A DNA stretch of 64,000 bases from Escarpia spicata (GCA_963995525.1 OZ023218.1:52187689-52251688), one strand, 5' to 3'. Counted from the stretch's first letter, positions 33,444-43,500 are shown. Program-made: numbers and translations. The notes: a model not told the origin generated them from the sequence alone.

Positions 33444-33602
33444 ATGTCACGGACGGGAACGGTCGTAGCTGTAGCACTAGTGGGAATACTCGGTCTGTAC
33501 GTCTTGTACTTCTTGTTCCGCGATCCCTTCCTTCGTTGGTGTGACGGAGGTGTCGTAGTATCTAACAGCACAGCGGACAACGTGTCGAACAGTGACTACT
33601 AG
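33444..33602 (+). CDS. Tiny single-pass membrane protein
   Basis: 52 residues, below the length most ORF finders report. A hydrophobic helix VVAVALVGILGLYVLYFLF spans residues 7-25, followed by a short charged and polar tail ending NVSNSDY. The stop codon TAG ends at 33602 and the ATPase ATG starts at 33603, so the two are adjacent with no gap, supporting translation from a shared transcript. Small membrane proteins are common in Polintons and adenovirus-like elements. No homolog recognised. Confidence 0.6.
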   Translation: MSRTGTVVAVALVGILGLYVLYFLFRDPFLRWCDGGVVVSNSTADNVSNSDY

Positions 33603-34220
33603 ATGGACACGCGATGGAAACACCCCTTCACCTGTATCGTCGCGGGTCCGACGGGATGCGGTAAGAGCACGTTCGTGATGCGTCTGCTACGTCACGCCGC
33701 GACGATTATCGATCCGCCTCCAGAGAAGATCACGTGGTGTTACGGTGTATGGCAGAGTGCCTACGTCGACAACGACCTGGTACGCTTCGAGGAAGGCTTG
33801 CCGAGCGGTGCGTTCGATGCGTCGACGCGTAACCTCGTGGTCATCGACGATCTGATGGCGGAAACGGACGAACGGGTCACGACCTTGTTCACGAAAAAGA
33901 GTCATCACCAGAACACGTCCGTACTGTATCTCGTGCAGAACCTGTTTCCGAAGAACAAGGAGAGTCGCACGATCAGTCTGAATACACACTACATGGTAGT
34001 CTTCAAGAATCCTCGCGACGCGTCACAGATCGGACACTTGGCGCGACAGATGTATCCGGGACGCCTGAAATATGTACAGGAAGCGTTCCAAGACGCCACT
34101 ACACCTCCGTACGGTTATCTCCTCGTCGATCTGAAACAGGACACGCCCGACGACATGCGTCTGCGCACGGGCGTCCTTCCGGACGACGGTGTCCAGTACG
34201 TGTACCAACCCAAAGTATAA
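33603..34220 (+). CDS. A32/FtsK-HerA type genome packaging ATPase
   Basis: 205 codons, the usual length for Polinton ATPases. The Walker A motif GPTGCGKST is at about residues 16-24 and Walker B NLVVIDDLM near 77-85, followed by a sensor-like Asn in YLVQNLF (about 117). The protein would power loading of the element's DNA into capsids, so its presence argues for a virion stage. The start is fixed by the stop of the small membrane gene immediately upstream. Confidence 0.93.
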   Translation: MDTRWKHPFTCIVAGPTGCGKSTFVMRLLRHAATIIDPPPEKITWCYGVWQSAYVDNDLVRFEEGLPSGAFDASTRNLVVIDDLMAETDERVTTLFTKKSHHQNTSVLYLVQNLFPKNKESRTISLNTHYMVVFKNPRDASQIGHLARQMYPGRLKYVQEAFQDATTPPYGYLLVDLKQDTPDDMRLRTGVLPDDGVQYVYQPKV

Positions 34221-34277
34221 GACGTCTGCGCGCACGCCTCGTCCCTTCATTCGCAGTATGATCGTGAAGACAACAGC

Positions 34278-34649
34278 ATGTCCGAACTCGTGAAGAAACA
34301 CCTCCTCTGCATACAGACGCTGAACAGGTACAAGAGCACGAAATTGAGACGGGCTATCATCAGAAACGCCGACGCCGATCTGTTGTGTGCACTAGCCGAG
34401 TGTGCCTACAACATATTGAAGAAGAACGTGCCCTTGACCGAAGCGCAGAGACGCGCTCTGAGTGTGTACAAAACAAACCTGCGCGCTTTGGCAAAGAGAG
34501 ACGCGCCGGCTGCGAGGAGACGTCGCATCTTGCTCCGCGGTAACAACCAGGGCGGCGGGGGACAGACCGGTGGTTTCCTGTCGGCGCTGCTGGCACCTTT
34601 GGCTGGTGCGGTCTTTCTACCCTTGCTAAAACAGGTGCTACTCAAGTAG
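34278..34649 (+). CDS. Conserved small basic Polinton protein
   Basis: 123 codons. A helical N-terminal region (LRRAIIRNADADLLCALAEC and NILKKNVPLTEAQRRALSVY) is followed by a basic cluster AARRRRIL and a Gly-rich, hydrophobic tail GGGGQTGGFLSALLAPLAGA. The order (PLTEAQRRAL, then basic, then GGFLxALLxP) is recurrent next to the ATPase in Polintons and related viruses in my recollection. The tail looks membrane-active or core-protein-like; the function is not established. Confidence 0.7.
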   Translation: MSELVKKHLLCIQTLNRYKSTKLRRAIIRNADADLLCALAECAYNILKKNVPLTEAQRRALSVYKTNLRALAKRDAPAARRRRILLRGNNQGGGGQTGGFLSALLAPLAGAVFLPLLKQVLLK

Positions 34650-34655
34650 ACGACG

Positions 34656-34916
34656 ATGGAACACACCCGGAAAATGGTTTTGGTAGATCCACGACTGTTG
34701 GATAGTCTACGCGCACCTGCACCGACGGATACCCTAGGACGTAAAGTACAGGTGCTCGACGACGAGATGAAAGTCATACTCGACAGACAAGATCTCGCCG
34801 ACGGTGACAAGGTCGTCATGTATAATCAAGTGTTGCAACGCCACAACGCGTTGGCCGATCGACGCGTGCGCGAACCAGTGCGCGTGATGACGGTCAACAA
34901 GGACACGATGGTCACA

Positions 34917-34971
<55 letters not shown>

Positions 34972-35474
34972 ACCCGACCCCGCCAGAGGCGGGGGCGACA
35001 GGTATGGAAGCGGCGGTGGCGACAGGTATGGAAGCGGACGTCGTCGACAGCGTTCCCAAGGCACTGCGGACCAAAGCTAGACTACTGATGGAACGTCTGA
35101 AACGAGACGTCGTGTGGAATGCACGCGGAGAGCTCATGCACAAAGGCGTAGCGGTACCCGGCAGTAACGTGGTGGACGTCGTGAACGATCTGTTGCGTCA
35201 ACGCAAGACCGTTGCCAGTCCAACGGGGTGGCAGGTGTTTACGCGTCAACTCGGCACCATGAACCTACCCATGGAGTTGGTGGGTAACGAGGTCAGGAGA
35301 CTGGCCATTCAACGGGAACAAAGGAGGAGTACCGTAGCGGCAGCGGCCACACGGTCGGTCGGTAGAGCGCGTCGATCGCTGCAGTGGACACCCCTCATGC
35401 GGAGACGAATGAGTCCGTCCACTCTACCTACGCCACCGGCCTCGACTAGCAAGGGATGGGAGGATCTCAGATAA
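34656..35474 (+). CDS. Conserved Polinton protein with a long polyalanine tract
   Basis: 272 codons, starting 7 bp after the previous stop. The N-terminal half holds KMVLVDPRLLDSL and a helix with VQVLDDEMKVILDRQDLADG; the centre is a polyalanine run of about 20 residues encoded by an almost pure GCG repeat (about 34917-34971). The C-terminal half includes NDLLRQRKTVASPTGWQVF and ends SKGWEDLR. I take it to be one of the conserved unnamed Polinton proteins (PX/PY type); the exact match is uncertain. The GCG run is likely to be length-variable. Confidence 0.7.
34917..34971 (+). repeat. (GCG)n trinucleotide repeat
   Basis: About 18 uninterrupted GCG/CGG units within the coding region at 34656-35474, encoding polyalanine in frame. 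Confidence 0.95.
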
Positions 35475-35505
35475 AAGAGGCGCATCGTCTCGATTCGCCG
35501 ACATA

Positions 35506-35847
35506 ATGTGCGATTCACAGGATAGTCTACGTCGTCTGTATACCGGTGTCGCTTACGCCGGACTTCCCATCGTGTGCGGTATTATCGGTGATTATATCAT
35601 ACGATCATGGTGCGACGACGCAAACAGCTGGAGGACGTCTACTTCGATCCCGCCAAGGTGGGAAGTTACGGGGGAATCGCGTCTTTGCGATACAACATGC
35701 CACGCGTACCGAGAAAGATGGTCGAACAATGGCTATCGGAACAGAACGTCTATACCCTACACAAACCGGTCAGAGTTCGTTTCAAGTGACGACGCACGGT
35801 CGTCGGAGGACGGGATCAACAGTGGCAAGCCGATCTCGTCGACGTGA
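35506..35847 (+). CDS. Overlapping small frame upstream of integrase (doubtful)
   Basis: A 113-codon open frame whose first 34 codons precede the integrase start at 35607 and encode a hydrophobic stretch (GVAYAGLPIVCGIIGDYII). The remainder overlaps integrase in another frame and looks like shadow. A short membrane peptide is possible; the full frame is probably not real as drawn. Confidence 0.3.
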   Translation: MCDSQDSLRRLYTGVAYAGLPIVCGIIGDYIIRSWCDDANSWRTSTSIPPRWEVTGESRLCDTTCHAYRERWSNNGYRNRTSIPYTNRSEFVSSDDARSSEDGINSGKPISST

Positions 35848-36677
35848 CCAGTCTGAAAAAAGAAAACGACGGTACGACGTTCCTGCTCACGGTGATCGAC
35901 GTCTTCTCGAAAGTCGCCCGATGCGTTCCGCTGAAGAACAAGTCGGCGACGTCTGTGTCGAAGGCGCTGAACGGACTCTTCACCGACGTACAACCGTTGT
36001 TTTTGCAGACCGATAGAGGTCTGGAATTCTATAACCGTAGCGTTCGAGATGTATTGGACAGGTACGGCATCCAGCACTTCTCCACCTCTAACGAGGAGAT
36101 CAAGGCGAGCATCGTGGAACGCTTCAATCGCACGCTAATGACGCGGCTGTGGCGATACCTGTCACACAAAGAATCGTGGCGATACATCGATATCCTTCCG
36201 GATCTGGTGCGCACGTACAACGACACACCCCATCGTAGTATCGGGATGCCACCGTCGCAGGTGGATGCGACTAATCAGGAAGAGGTGTGGCAGCGTCTGT
36301 ACGGTGGTCATCACGGCAAGGGCGTACCCAAGTACCACGTGGGGGATCGTGTGCGTATCAGCAAGGTCAAGAGACGATTCGCCAAAGGCTACACGGTGAA
36401 TTGGACAGAGGAACTATTCACGATACGCGAGGTGCATCCGTCCGATCCGCCCGTCTATCGTCTAACGGACGATCTCGGAGAGATACTGGACGGTACCTTC
36501 TACGAACCGGAGTTGCAGAAGGTGACGGTTCCTGTCGATAAACTGTACCGCGTGGAATCGATAGTACAGCGCCGCAAGGTAGGCAGGCGACGGGAGGTGT
36601 TGGTGAAATGGTTCGGATACCCTTCGAAATTCAACAGCTGGATCGACGCCAAGGCTCTCGTCGGCTATAAAGCCTAG
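35607..36677 (+). CDS. INT: Retroviral-type (rve) integrase with chromodomain, one in-frame TGA
   Basis: A 357-codon frame from ATG at 35607 to TAG at 36677, broken by TGA at 35787-35789 (codon 61). The first 60 codons carry the Polinton-type N-terminal region (EQWLSEQNVYTLHKPV). After the stop, the same frame holds the rve core: first Asp in WQADLVDV (about residue 75), second Asp in LQTDRGLEFY (about 136), and Glu in EEIKASIVERFNR (about 169). The C-terminus is a chromodomain (LYRVESIVQRRKVGRRREVL then VKWFGYPSKFNSWI). It catalyses TIR cleavage and insertion. A second reading is that translation starts at 35844, but this would drop the first Asp, so the longer gene is preferred. Confidence 0.93.
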
Positions 36678-36710
36678 TCACGCGCCCGTCGTGATATCAG
36701 TCGTCCACGC

Positions 36711-37016
36711 ATGGCAGACGAGACGACATCACGGATTACCGTTAGTGACGACGAAGAAGAAGAAGAAGACGACGTCGACGCTACTCCACCAATAAAGAAA
36801 GAGAGGACTCCGTGGCATATATTTGGTACCGCGTGTCCCAAAGAGGAGATAGTCTTTCTGTGTCAAGTCGTCGTCTTGTACACGGTCATCTTGGTCGGCA
36901 TCTACAACCTGACGTTCGGTCACCACGTCAATCCGACTCTTTGGACGGCCCTGTTGAGTAGTTCGTTGGGTTCCCTGCTACCCAGTCCGACGTTGAAACA
37001 ACATGGCGACGAGTGA
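36711..37016 (+). CDS. Single-pass membrane protein with acidic N-terminus
   Basis: 101 codons. A run DDEEEEEDDVD at residues 13-23 and a basic stretch IKKER precede a segment KEEIVFLCQVVVLYTVILVG and a second hydrophobic patch ending LLPSPTLK. This layout (KEEIVFLCQ, transmembrane helix, SSSLGxLLPSP) recurs upstream of the penton gene in Polintons in my recollection. Its stop overlaps the start of the minor capsid gene by 14 bp, showing tight packing. Function unknown; possibly a virion membrane or assembly protein. Confidence 0.7.
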   Translation: MADETTSRITVSDDEEEEEDDVDATPPIKKERTPWHIFGTACPKEEIVFLCQVVVLYTVILVGIYNLTFGHHVNPTLWTALLSSSLGSLLPSPTLKQHGDE

Positions 37017-37692
37017 TTTCTATCTCACGTTGCCCAGCAATGCTTCCATGGACACGCACCCCGACAACACGCTGACCCACTACGTCACGACGCTACCGAA
37101 ACGTATCCTACTACGGGGACAATGGGAGTGCGGACTGATGGAGGTACAGTACCCACACAGTTGGTACAACATCGTAGGCGACGAAGCGGGGTTCGCCGTG
37201 TCACTACCGATAGATGAATATCGAGACCCGCGATCCCTGCACACGGAGATTATCCGAATCGGAACCGGACACTATAAAGATACGTGGTCACTGATACTCG
37301 TCATTAACGCTGCTCTACGTCGCGTGGTGGGAGAGGGACGAGTGAAACTGAGCTACAGCGTCATCACACGTAAGGTATCGGTGCACATGGCACCGAATAC
37401 CGTCTTCCGCGCCGCTATGCTGACCACCGTTCTCGGCTTTCGTACCGCTACGCTGGCGGCTCTCCCAAAGGACCCCGCGGTACCCGAGTTCAAGGTACGT
37501 ATCATAGAAGGTGACACCGTGGTCACCATGGAACGGGAATCGCTCTACATCTACACGGACGTCGTGGAACCACGAGTTGTTGGTGACAGTCTCGTACCGC
37601 TGCTGCGCATCGTTTCGGTGAGCGGTCGCCATGGCGACATCGTGTCGAAGACCTTCGATAAGACTCACTACGTACCCGTGCTCTGCAAATAG
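37003..37692 (+). CDS. Minor capsid protein (penton-like, single jelly-roll)
   Basis: 229 codons. The N-terminal signature FYLTLPSNASMDTHPDNTLT, followed by LRGQWECGLMEVQYPHSWYN, is characteristic of Polinton minor capsid (penton) proteins that occupy five-fold vertices. It precedes the pVI-like and major capsid genes, the normal order of the morphogenesis block. The start overlaps the preceding gene by 14 bp. I see no break. Confidence 0.88.
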   Translation: MATSDFYLTLPSNASMDTHPDNTLTHYVTTLPKRILLRGQWECGLMEVQYPHSWYNIVGDEAGFAVSLPIDEYRDPRSLHTEIIRIGTGHYKDTWSLILVINAALRRVVGEGRVKLSYSVITRKVSVHMAPNTVFRAAMLTTVLGFRTATLAALPKDPAVPEFKVRIIEGDTVVTMERESLYIYTDVVEPRVVGDSLVPLLRIVSVSGRHGDIVSKTFDKTHYVPVLCK

Positions 37693-37812
37693 TTTGGTAC
37701 GATCGAGATAGATATAAGAGACGACACGGGACAACGCGTGCCATTCGAAGTCGGCAAGGTGACAGTGACACTTCATTTCCAACGACAACGGACGCCACTG
37801 TTCTAGAGAGAG

Positions 37813-38229
37813 ATGAATTACAACGATTACTACGCTCGTCAAGCGGGTGGTGCGCTTCCTTATTTCGCGGGTGCCCGATACCAACGAGGACACGGACTGG
37901 GAAGTCTATTCGGAGGTCTACTGCGTAGCGTCATGCCACTCGTCAAGAGAGGCGCCGTGGCGTTGGAAAAGAGAGCTCTGTCGACCGGCGCACGTATAGC
38001 CGACGACGTCCTGGCGGGACAGAACATCAGAACGGCCGCCAAACGTCGCGCCACCGCTGCAGGTAGAGAAATGATAAGCGACCTCTTGACCCCCGGTGTG
38101 CATAAGCGTATAAGACGCACACCCGCCGCGAAACGAGTCAGTACAGCCGCGAGACGTCGAAGGAAGCAGCAGCAGAGACCGAAGGTACGTCGTGAACCGG
38201 ATATATTCGACGATGGCGTTCGTTCATAA
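37813..38229 (+). CDS. pVI/pX-like basic minor virion protein
   Basis: 138 codons. The N-terminus YYARQAGGALPYFAGARYQR followed by GHGLGSLFGGLLRSVMPLVK forms a Gly-rich amphipathic segment like that of adenovirus-type internal capsid proteins, with cleavable Gly-Gly-like sites. The C-terminal half is strongly basic (ARRRRKQQQRPKVRR), fitting DNA condensation. It could be a substrate of the element's protease. It overlaps the start of the major capsid gene. Confidence 0.7.
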   Translation: MNYNDYYARQAGGALPYFAGARYQRGHGLGSLFGGLLRSVMPLVKRGAVALEKRALSTGARIADDVLAGQNIRTAAKRRATAAGREMISDLLTPGVHKRIRRTPAAKRVSTAARRRRKQQQRPKVRREPDIFDDGVRS

Positions 38230-39532
38230 ACTATCATGCGAGGGACTCAAGAGCGAACTCGATATCTTCGCCGTGCCTCCGATTCAGACCAGCATCGTCG
38301 ACAGTCGCACGGTCCACTACCAACCGATGTCCTCGCTCGACTCGGGTGGTCCGATCGAATTCGTCGTACCCGGTTCGGGAGACGATTACCAGGATCTCGC
38401 TAGCATGACGCTACACATTCAGGCGAAGGTGACGCGTGCCGACGGAAGCGATCTCGACGCCGCCGATCCCGTTGCACCCGTGAATAACTGGCTCCATTCG
38501 CTGTTCAGTCAGTTCGACCTCTACCTGAACGGAACGCTCGTGACTTCCTCGACCAACACGTACCCGTACCGCGCCTACATAGAGACGCTGCTCAGTTACG
38601 GCAACGATGCCAAGGAGACGTATCTGACGAGTCAGATGTGGTACAAGGACACGGCTAATCGTATGGACGCCGTCGTCATTGACGGTGACGATCCGACAGC
38701 CAACGCGGGGTTCGTCGCCAGACGCGCCATGATCGCCCAGAGTCGCGTGGTCGACATGACGGGTCGTCTCCACCTCGATCTCTCCCATCAGGATAAACTC
38801 CTCATCAACGGTGTCGAGGCCAAGATACGTGTGGTGCGCAGTAAGGATGCGTTCGCACTCATAGCCGGCGGAGGTAACCCCGGCTACAAGATACAGATCG
38901 TCAACGCTACACTGTTCGTCAGGAAAGTCACCCTAAACCCAGGCGTACAGATGGCGCACATCAAAGCCCTCGAAAAGGCCACCGCCAAGTATCCGCTGCG
39001 ACCCGTCGAATGCAAGGTCTACTCCATTCCCACAGGTGCCCGGTCACACACGCACGAGAACCTCTTTCTTGGTGTTCTTCCGAAACGTCTCGTGCTGTGC
39101 TGCATCGATAACGACGCCTACAACGAACGCTACGACAGGAATCCCTTTCACGCTAAAAACAACAACATCAACTTCCTCGCCGTGTACATCGACGGACGAC
39201 AGATACCCGCCAAACCTTTCCAGCCCGACTTCGAGAACGATCTCTTTGCCAGGTGCTACCATAACCTGTTCACCTCGACGGGTAAGGCGTGGCAGGACGA
39301 AGGCAACGGCTTGACTCGTTACGACTTCCGACACGGCTACACCTTCTTCGCCGTGGACCTCACCCCCGATGCGTGCGACGACTGCTGCTTCCATCTGGTA
39401 CATAAGGGCAACGTGCGCATCGAGATTCATTTCCACGACGCGCTGACAACCACTGTGAACGTCGTCGCCTATGCCGAATTCGAGAAGGTGCTGGAGGTCG
39501 ACAGGAGTCGTAACGTCATCTACGACAACTGA
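38213..39532 (+). CDS. MCP: Major capsid protein (double jelly-roll)
   Basis: 439 codons from ATG 38213; an upstream in-frame ATG at 38192 would add seven residues, but family members start M-A-h-V-H before SCEGLKSELDIF, so 38213 is preferred. Conserved features are VPPIQTSIVDSRTVHYQPMS near the N-terminus, NNWLHSLFSQFDLYLNG (about residue 87), YPYRAYIETLLSYG (about 115) and a C-terminal HFHDALTTTVNVVAYAEFE. The protein forms hexon-like trimers of an icosahedral shell. It is full length, with the ATG of the protease overlapping its TGA. Confidence 0.93.
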   Translation: MAFVHKLSCEGLKSELDIFAVPPIQTSIVDSRTVHYQPMSSLDSGGPIEFVVPGSGDDYQDLASMTLHIQAKVTRADGSDLDAADPVAPVNNWLHSLFSQFDLYLNGTLVTSSTNTYPYRAYIETLLSYGNDAKETYLTSQMWYKDTANRMDAVVIDGDDPTANAGFVARRAMIAQSRVVDMTGRLHLDLSHQDKLLINGVEAKIRVVRSKDAFALIAGGGNPGYKIQIVNATLFVRKVTLNPGVQMAHIKALEKATAKYPLRPVECKVYSIPTGARSHTHENLFLGVLPKRLVLCCIDNDAYNERYDRNPFHAKNNNINFLAVYIDGRQIPAKPFQPDFENDLFARCYHNLFTSTGKAWQDEGNGLTRYDFRHGYTFFAVDLTPDACDDCCFHLVHKGNVRIEIHFHDALTTTVNVVAYAEFEKVLEVDRSRNVIYDN

Positions 39533-39984
39533 TGGAAACCCTACAGCTCGTCCGCCTACTCACCCGCGATACGCATGCCCGTGTCGTCATGCGTGGAATC
39601 GTACCCAAAGACGTACTCCTCGAACTCCGGATAGACGCTTACCCCGTCGCCTTCGTGTGCAACACACACGACTCGGGTAAACCCGGTGAACATTGGATAG
39701 CGATATACGTAGACGCCGACGGTTGCGGCGAATACTTGTGCTCGTACGGTCTGCCGCCGCAGCACGTCGAGTTTTTTCGCTTCTTGAATAAACATTGTGT
39801 AACGTGGACTCATAATTCTAAGAGACTACAGAGTCCCGTGTCTAACGTTTGTGGACAATACTGTGTTGCTTATCTCATGTTTCGATGTCGTGGAGTTGTC
39901 ATGAAGGATTTCGTAAAAGGTTTCGGCACTGATCTAGTAGCAAACGATTGCCGTGTATTCGATTGGCTTAAACAACTGCAATAA
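39532..39984 (+). CDS. PRO: Adenain-like cysteine protease (C5 family)
   Basis: 150 codons, short relative to adenain (about 200). The catalytic His lies in GEHWIAIYVD (about residue 57) and the nucleophile Cys in NVCGQYCVAYLM (about 107). In family members the stretch before SYGxPP usually carries Asp (FDSYG); here it reads YLCSYGLPP, so the usual acidic triad residue seems to be Cys. It would mature the capsid proteins. Its ATG overlaps the MCP stop (ATGA-type arrangement), implying coupled translation or a shared transcript. Confidence 0.88.
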   Translation: METLQLVRLLTRDTHARVVMRGIVPKDVLLELRIDAYPVAFVCNTHDSGKPGEHWIAIYVDADGCGEYLCSYGLPPQHVEFFRFLNKHCVTWTHNSKRLQSPVSNVCGQYCVAYLMFRCRGVVMKDFVKGFGTDLVANDCRVFDWLKQLQ

Positions 39985-40399
39985 CCGTGTTTCATTAACG
40001 AACAGGTGTTATCATCATTGTCATTAACGATTCGAGCCTATGGCGCGGTGGTCACACACCCGTAAGCTCACGGCCTCTGACGCGGTGTTCACTCACTCGT
40101 AAGTCGTATACCATCATCATCCCGCGAGCCGCTGGCGTGGTCGTATTGACCCCTAAGCTCACGACCTCTGTCGCGGTGTTCACTCACCCACAAGTCTTGA
40201 TGTACTTCGTTTAATAAAACACGGTTTCATATTATACGCTTGTATCTTTCATCAATAAAACACGTGTGCACTCGTATACTCTTGTGTTTCGTTAGTTCTT
40301 TCATACACGCGCATTCACCTTCCCTCCCATACACGTACATTCATACAATAACACCACTCCCCGTTAGGAGGCGTCACCTACTATTTCACCTCTGATGTA
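39985..40399. repeat. Polinton right subterminal region with a two-copy repeat
   Basis: Two 76-bp direct copies (about 40032-40107 and 40123-40199; period about 91 bp) share taagctcacg, cctctg and cgcggtgttcactcac. AATAAA-type signals at 40213-40218 and 40254-40259 probably terminate the rightward transcripts. No gene seen. Confidence 0.7.
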
Positions 40400-40549
40400 A
40401 CCGCCAGGGGGCGCTACACACGCTCACACATACGGTCACGTGACTACTCACTTTGCTCAGGGGGGCGGCTTTCGAAACCTCCCTAATATCAACCAAAAAC
40501 TCCTCCGAAACCCCCCTGGATACCGATCCAGATTGCCCGTCTTACTACT
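40400..40549 (-). repeat. Polinton right terminal inverted repeat
   Basis: Inverted partner of 24682-24831. It holds the shared core cacgtgactactcactttgc and ends cttactact. Host DNA starts at 40550. Confidence 0.93.
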
Positions 40550-43500
40550 CTCGTACGGTTATATGGTTGATGGCACTACATGTTCAAGTAAGTGGATTAC
40601 ATTGTTGTGTGCAATACGCCGTCTGTATTATTCACGTCAAAGACAAGTGTAAATAATCCAGTCTGTGTGAGAGCAATAAACAGACAACAATGTTTACACT
40701 GTGAATCAGGCAGATGTGTCTAAAGATGATATTCTACTCCCATGGTTAAATCGTACCAGAATAATTTATTTTTATTTTTGGATACTCGTCTGACACCTTA
40801 AACATACCTGACCCTAGAAGTTCTTACAACATGACAAAGAAAATATATAATTTATACCTGCCAACTTTTTTGTTGAAATCCGGGAGATTCCTCAGGGGTT
40901 CAGCATGTTTCCCATATATCTCTGATCTTGACATAGGAAGATTGGGGTGGTTGCTATTGGACTCGACGCGTCAAATCAGTTTATTGTCTTTAGTGACATT
41001 TTATATGACTCGTTTTAGTTTTGATGTTTGCGTCGATCTCAAACTTGTAATTAACTTTTACAGCCACCGAAATAAACAAAGTTTTGAAGACAAATTATAA
41101 CTCAAAGGTTTGTTTACAATTTACAGATGTTGAGACAAGTTACGGAAAGTTGACATCGTCTGTAGGTGGTCATGTGACAGAGATGCTGAGGGCACGGAGG
41201 GGGTTAACCCTCATGTAAGTAAGCCCTTTTATATATGTGTGTTGACATTGACACGACACATGTGTCAGTTCATGTGTCACTAAACTAAACACACCTACGA
41301 TGATGTTTACCCCTCATGTTGTATACAAGGGATTGACCCAAGGTCAGGCCTTAAATGTATCACATTGTAGCATCAGTCCAAGTCAGCACAGCTCAAACAA
41401 AGAAACATTGTATCTAAATCGTCCACTCTTTGTCAACAACAACTGTCAAAACAGACCAGAAAGTGTGTTTTATATATCTCAAACAACATGGACTGTTCTT
41501 GTCAAATATTAATATTAGTTTACGTTGTAGAGTCATATTAATCTATGATATATTTAATCTAAATTATAGAAACATGTTTTTGTTATCAATATTTTTATAT
41601 GAAGGAGTCAACTTGGATTGTCTTCATATTCGCATGTGTGCACGAGTGATGCGTGCGTGCACACGTTTATACATATAGCAGTCAATGATGGCAGAACTAC
41701 AACCGGGTTAACTACATAAATCAGTAAAGTGTTATCTTCTGTTGTTAGTCTGGTCAACACAACTGACCGTGACACTGCGGCGCCTGCTCGAGACTTACCT
41801 CCATTACGTCACTTATTTACGTCTAATCACACTTGCAATTGACCTTTCTGCTTATGCTTTTTTGTCATAAATATATATATATATATATATATCTTATGGA
41901 AGGTAATTTTGCCGAGTGTATTTGAGTTTATTTCTTACTGTTAGTATATTGTATTCCTTATTCTTAGCCTAGCAATTTGATTGTATACTTAGACAATACT
42001 GTTATTATTTGATACTGTTGCGTTTGATGTATATACAGTGTAGTATGATTGACGTGTCTGAATGTACAAAGCCAAACACAGTCGTCATCGACATATATTT
42101 AATTCTACATAATTATCATGGCAGTAAATTAGCTGTCTCTTAATGAATGCTCATGGGAAAGAAAGGTCAGTTATGCTTTTGTAGTTATTTTGTTTAGATG
42201 TTTAAGTTATCATTAGCGCTAGATAAAAACGTGTTCTGTATATAAAAGTTTCATTCTGATATGACTTTATTTGACATTATATTGTAAGCACTTCAACAAA
42301 ACCTGCCAGCTGGTTCCTGCATCGTGTGCAGAAAGCCAGTCTGTGCAGAGCTATTTTTTTCACAGGCACCTGTGTAGTGGTTTGTTTTAACTTGTGTTTT
42401 GGTGGTGTATTTCTGGTCACTTATCTCATTCACTGTTGGATCGTGTTAGGCTGAACATTATCCATGTTGTTTTCTTTTTTGAAATTTGATCCAATTTATG
42501 CTAAATGTCATCGATTTGATGACAGCTGTGTTTCACTTGCTGTTTTAACATTGAAGGATGCATTAGGGGGATGATTATGTTCTTAGGTTTAAGTTAGTCT
42601 GTGTTGAAAAAATCATTGCGTAGAACGAAAGAGATTTTTTGTTGAACTGCCTATTTATTGTGTCTCGTGCGTTATTGCTTTGCTGTGTTATGTCTTCATG
42701 TGTCATTCACGTTTACCATGTGAGGTTACTATCTATGGCAGATGTTGCTAATTTATGGTAAATATGCAGCTACTAAAATACGCATACTCCAACATTTGTA
42801 TAACCGGTTAAATTTTAACATAAAACGTCATTGCTTTGGAATGTTTAGAACAGTTTTTTTTATGTATATTAAAAAATACTGTAATTGAGAAGCGATGTTA
42901 ACAAGCTATTAATTTCTCTAATAGCAGAATATGTCACAATCAATATTTGCGATGTTACAAGGAAAATGAGATGTTTTAGTACCGGGTATATATGGTAATA
43001 ATTGTTTGTATTATTTAGCATTATATGTTCTCTATGTGTATGATGTATATGGTATAATTTCATATCTGTAAACATCGTTATTTATTTGTATAATTACGTT
43101 GACCATACACCCATTGTCTCACTTGATTGCTCTACTGTGTGTACGTGATGGTACAACATGTGTACGAGTCACATTTGGTATTTGCTCAGCGGTGTACTGT
43201 GGTCCAGAATTCATTGAAGGTCAATGTCACCATTCCATTTAACAAGTGATCAATGTTATGGTAGTTTAATTAACTTAGACTATTTTTAAAGTATATGCAG
43301 TTAGTTGTACCATAATGAGGTAACTTGAAGTGTACATACTTCAGAATCGTTCATGTATATTTGTTTTACTTTAAGCCCAGCATGGTGTTTTGGTAAATAC
43401 CACTCATTGGTCAGAATGTTTGTTGTGACATCACACCACATTGTTATGCGTGTCTTTGCCACTGCAGCGAGTTAGGCAAATCTACATCAAACAGCGTGTG

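Larger units (their letters stand above)
24682..40549 (+). mobile_element. Polinton/Maverick (adintovirus-like) integrated element
   Basis: A 15,868-bp element bounded by 150-bp terminal inverted repeats whose outer ends read agtagtaag, fitting the 5'-AG of Polintons. It encodes the defining set: protein-primed PolB, retroviral-type integrase, A32/FtsK-like packaging ATPase, adenain-like protease, double-jelly-roll major capsid and penton-like minor capsid proteins. It also has a NADAR protein, an RPA-like protein and several small conserved proteins. Nearly all genes are on the plus strand, tightly packed (stop-start overlaps at 37003/37016 and 39532) and visibly richer in GC than the flanks. 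A 6-bp target duplication expected of the group is not seen (aacatc versus ctcgta). PolB and integrase each have one in-frame TGA. Confidence 0.97.

Noticed and set aside
37315..37893. 192-codon minus-strand frame opposite the minor capsid gene
   Set aside because: Antisense shadow of a well-supported gene.
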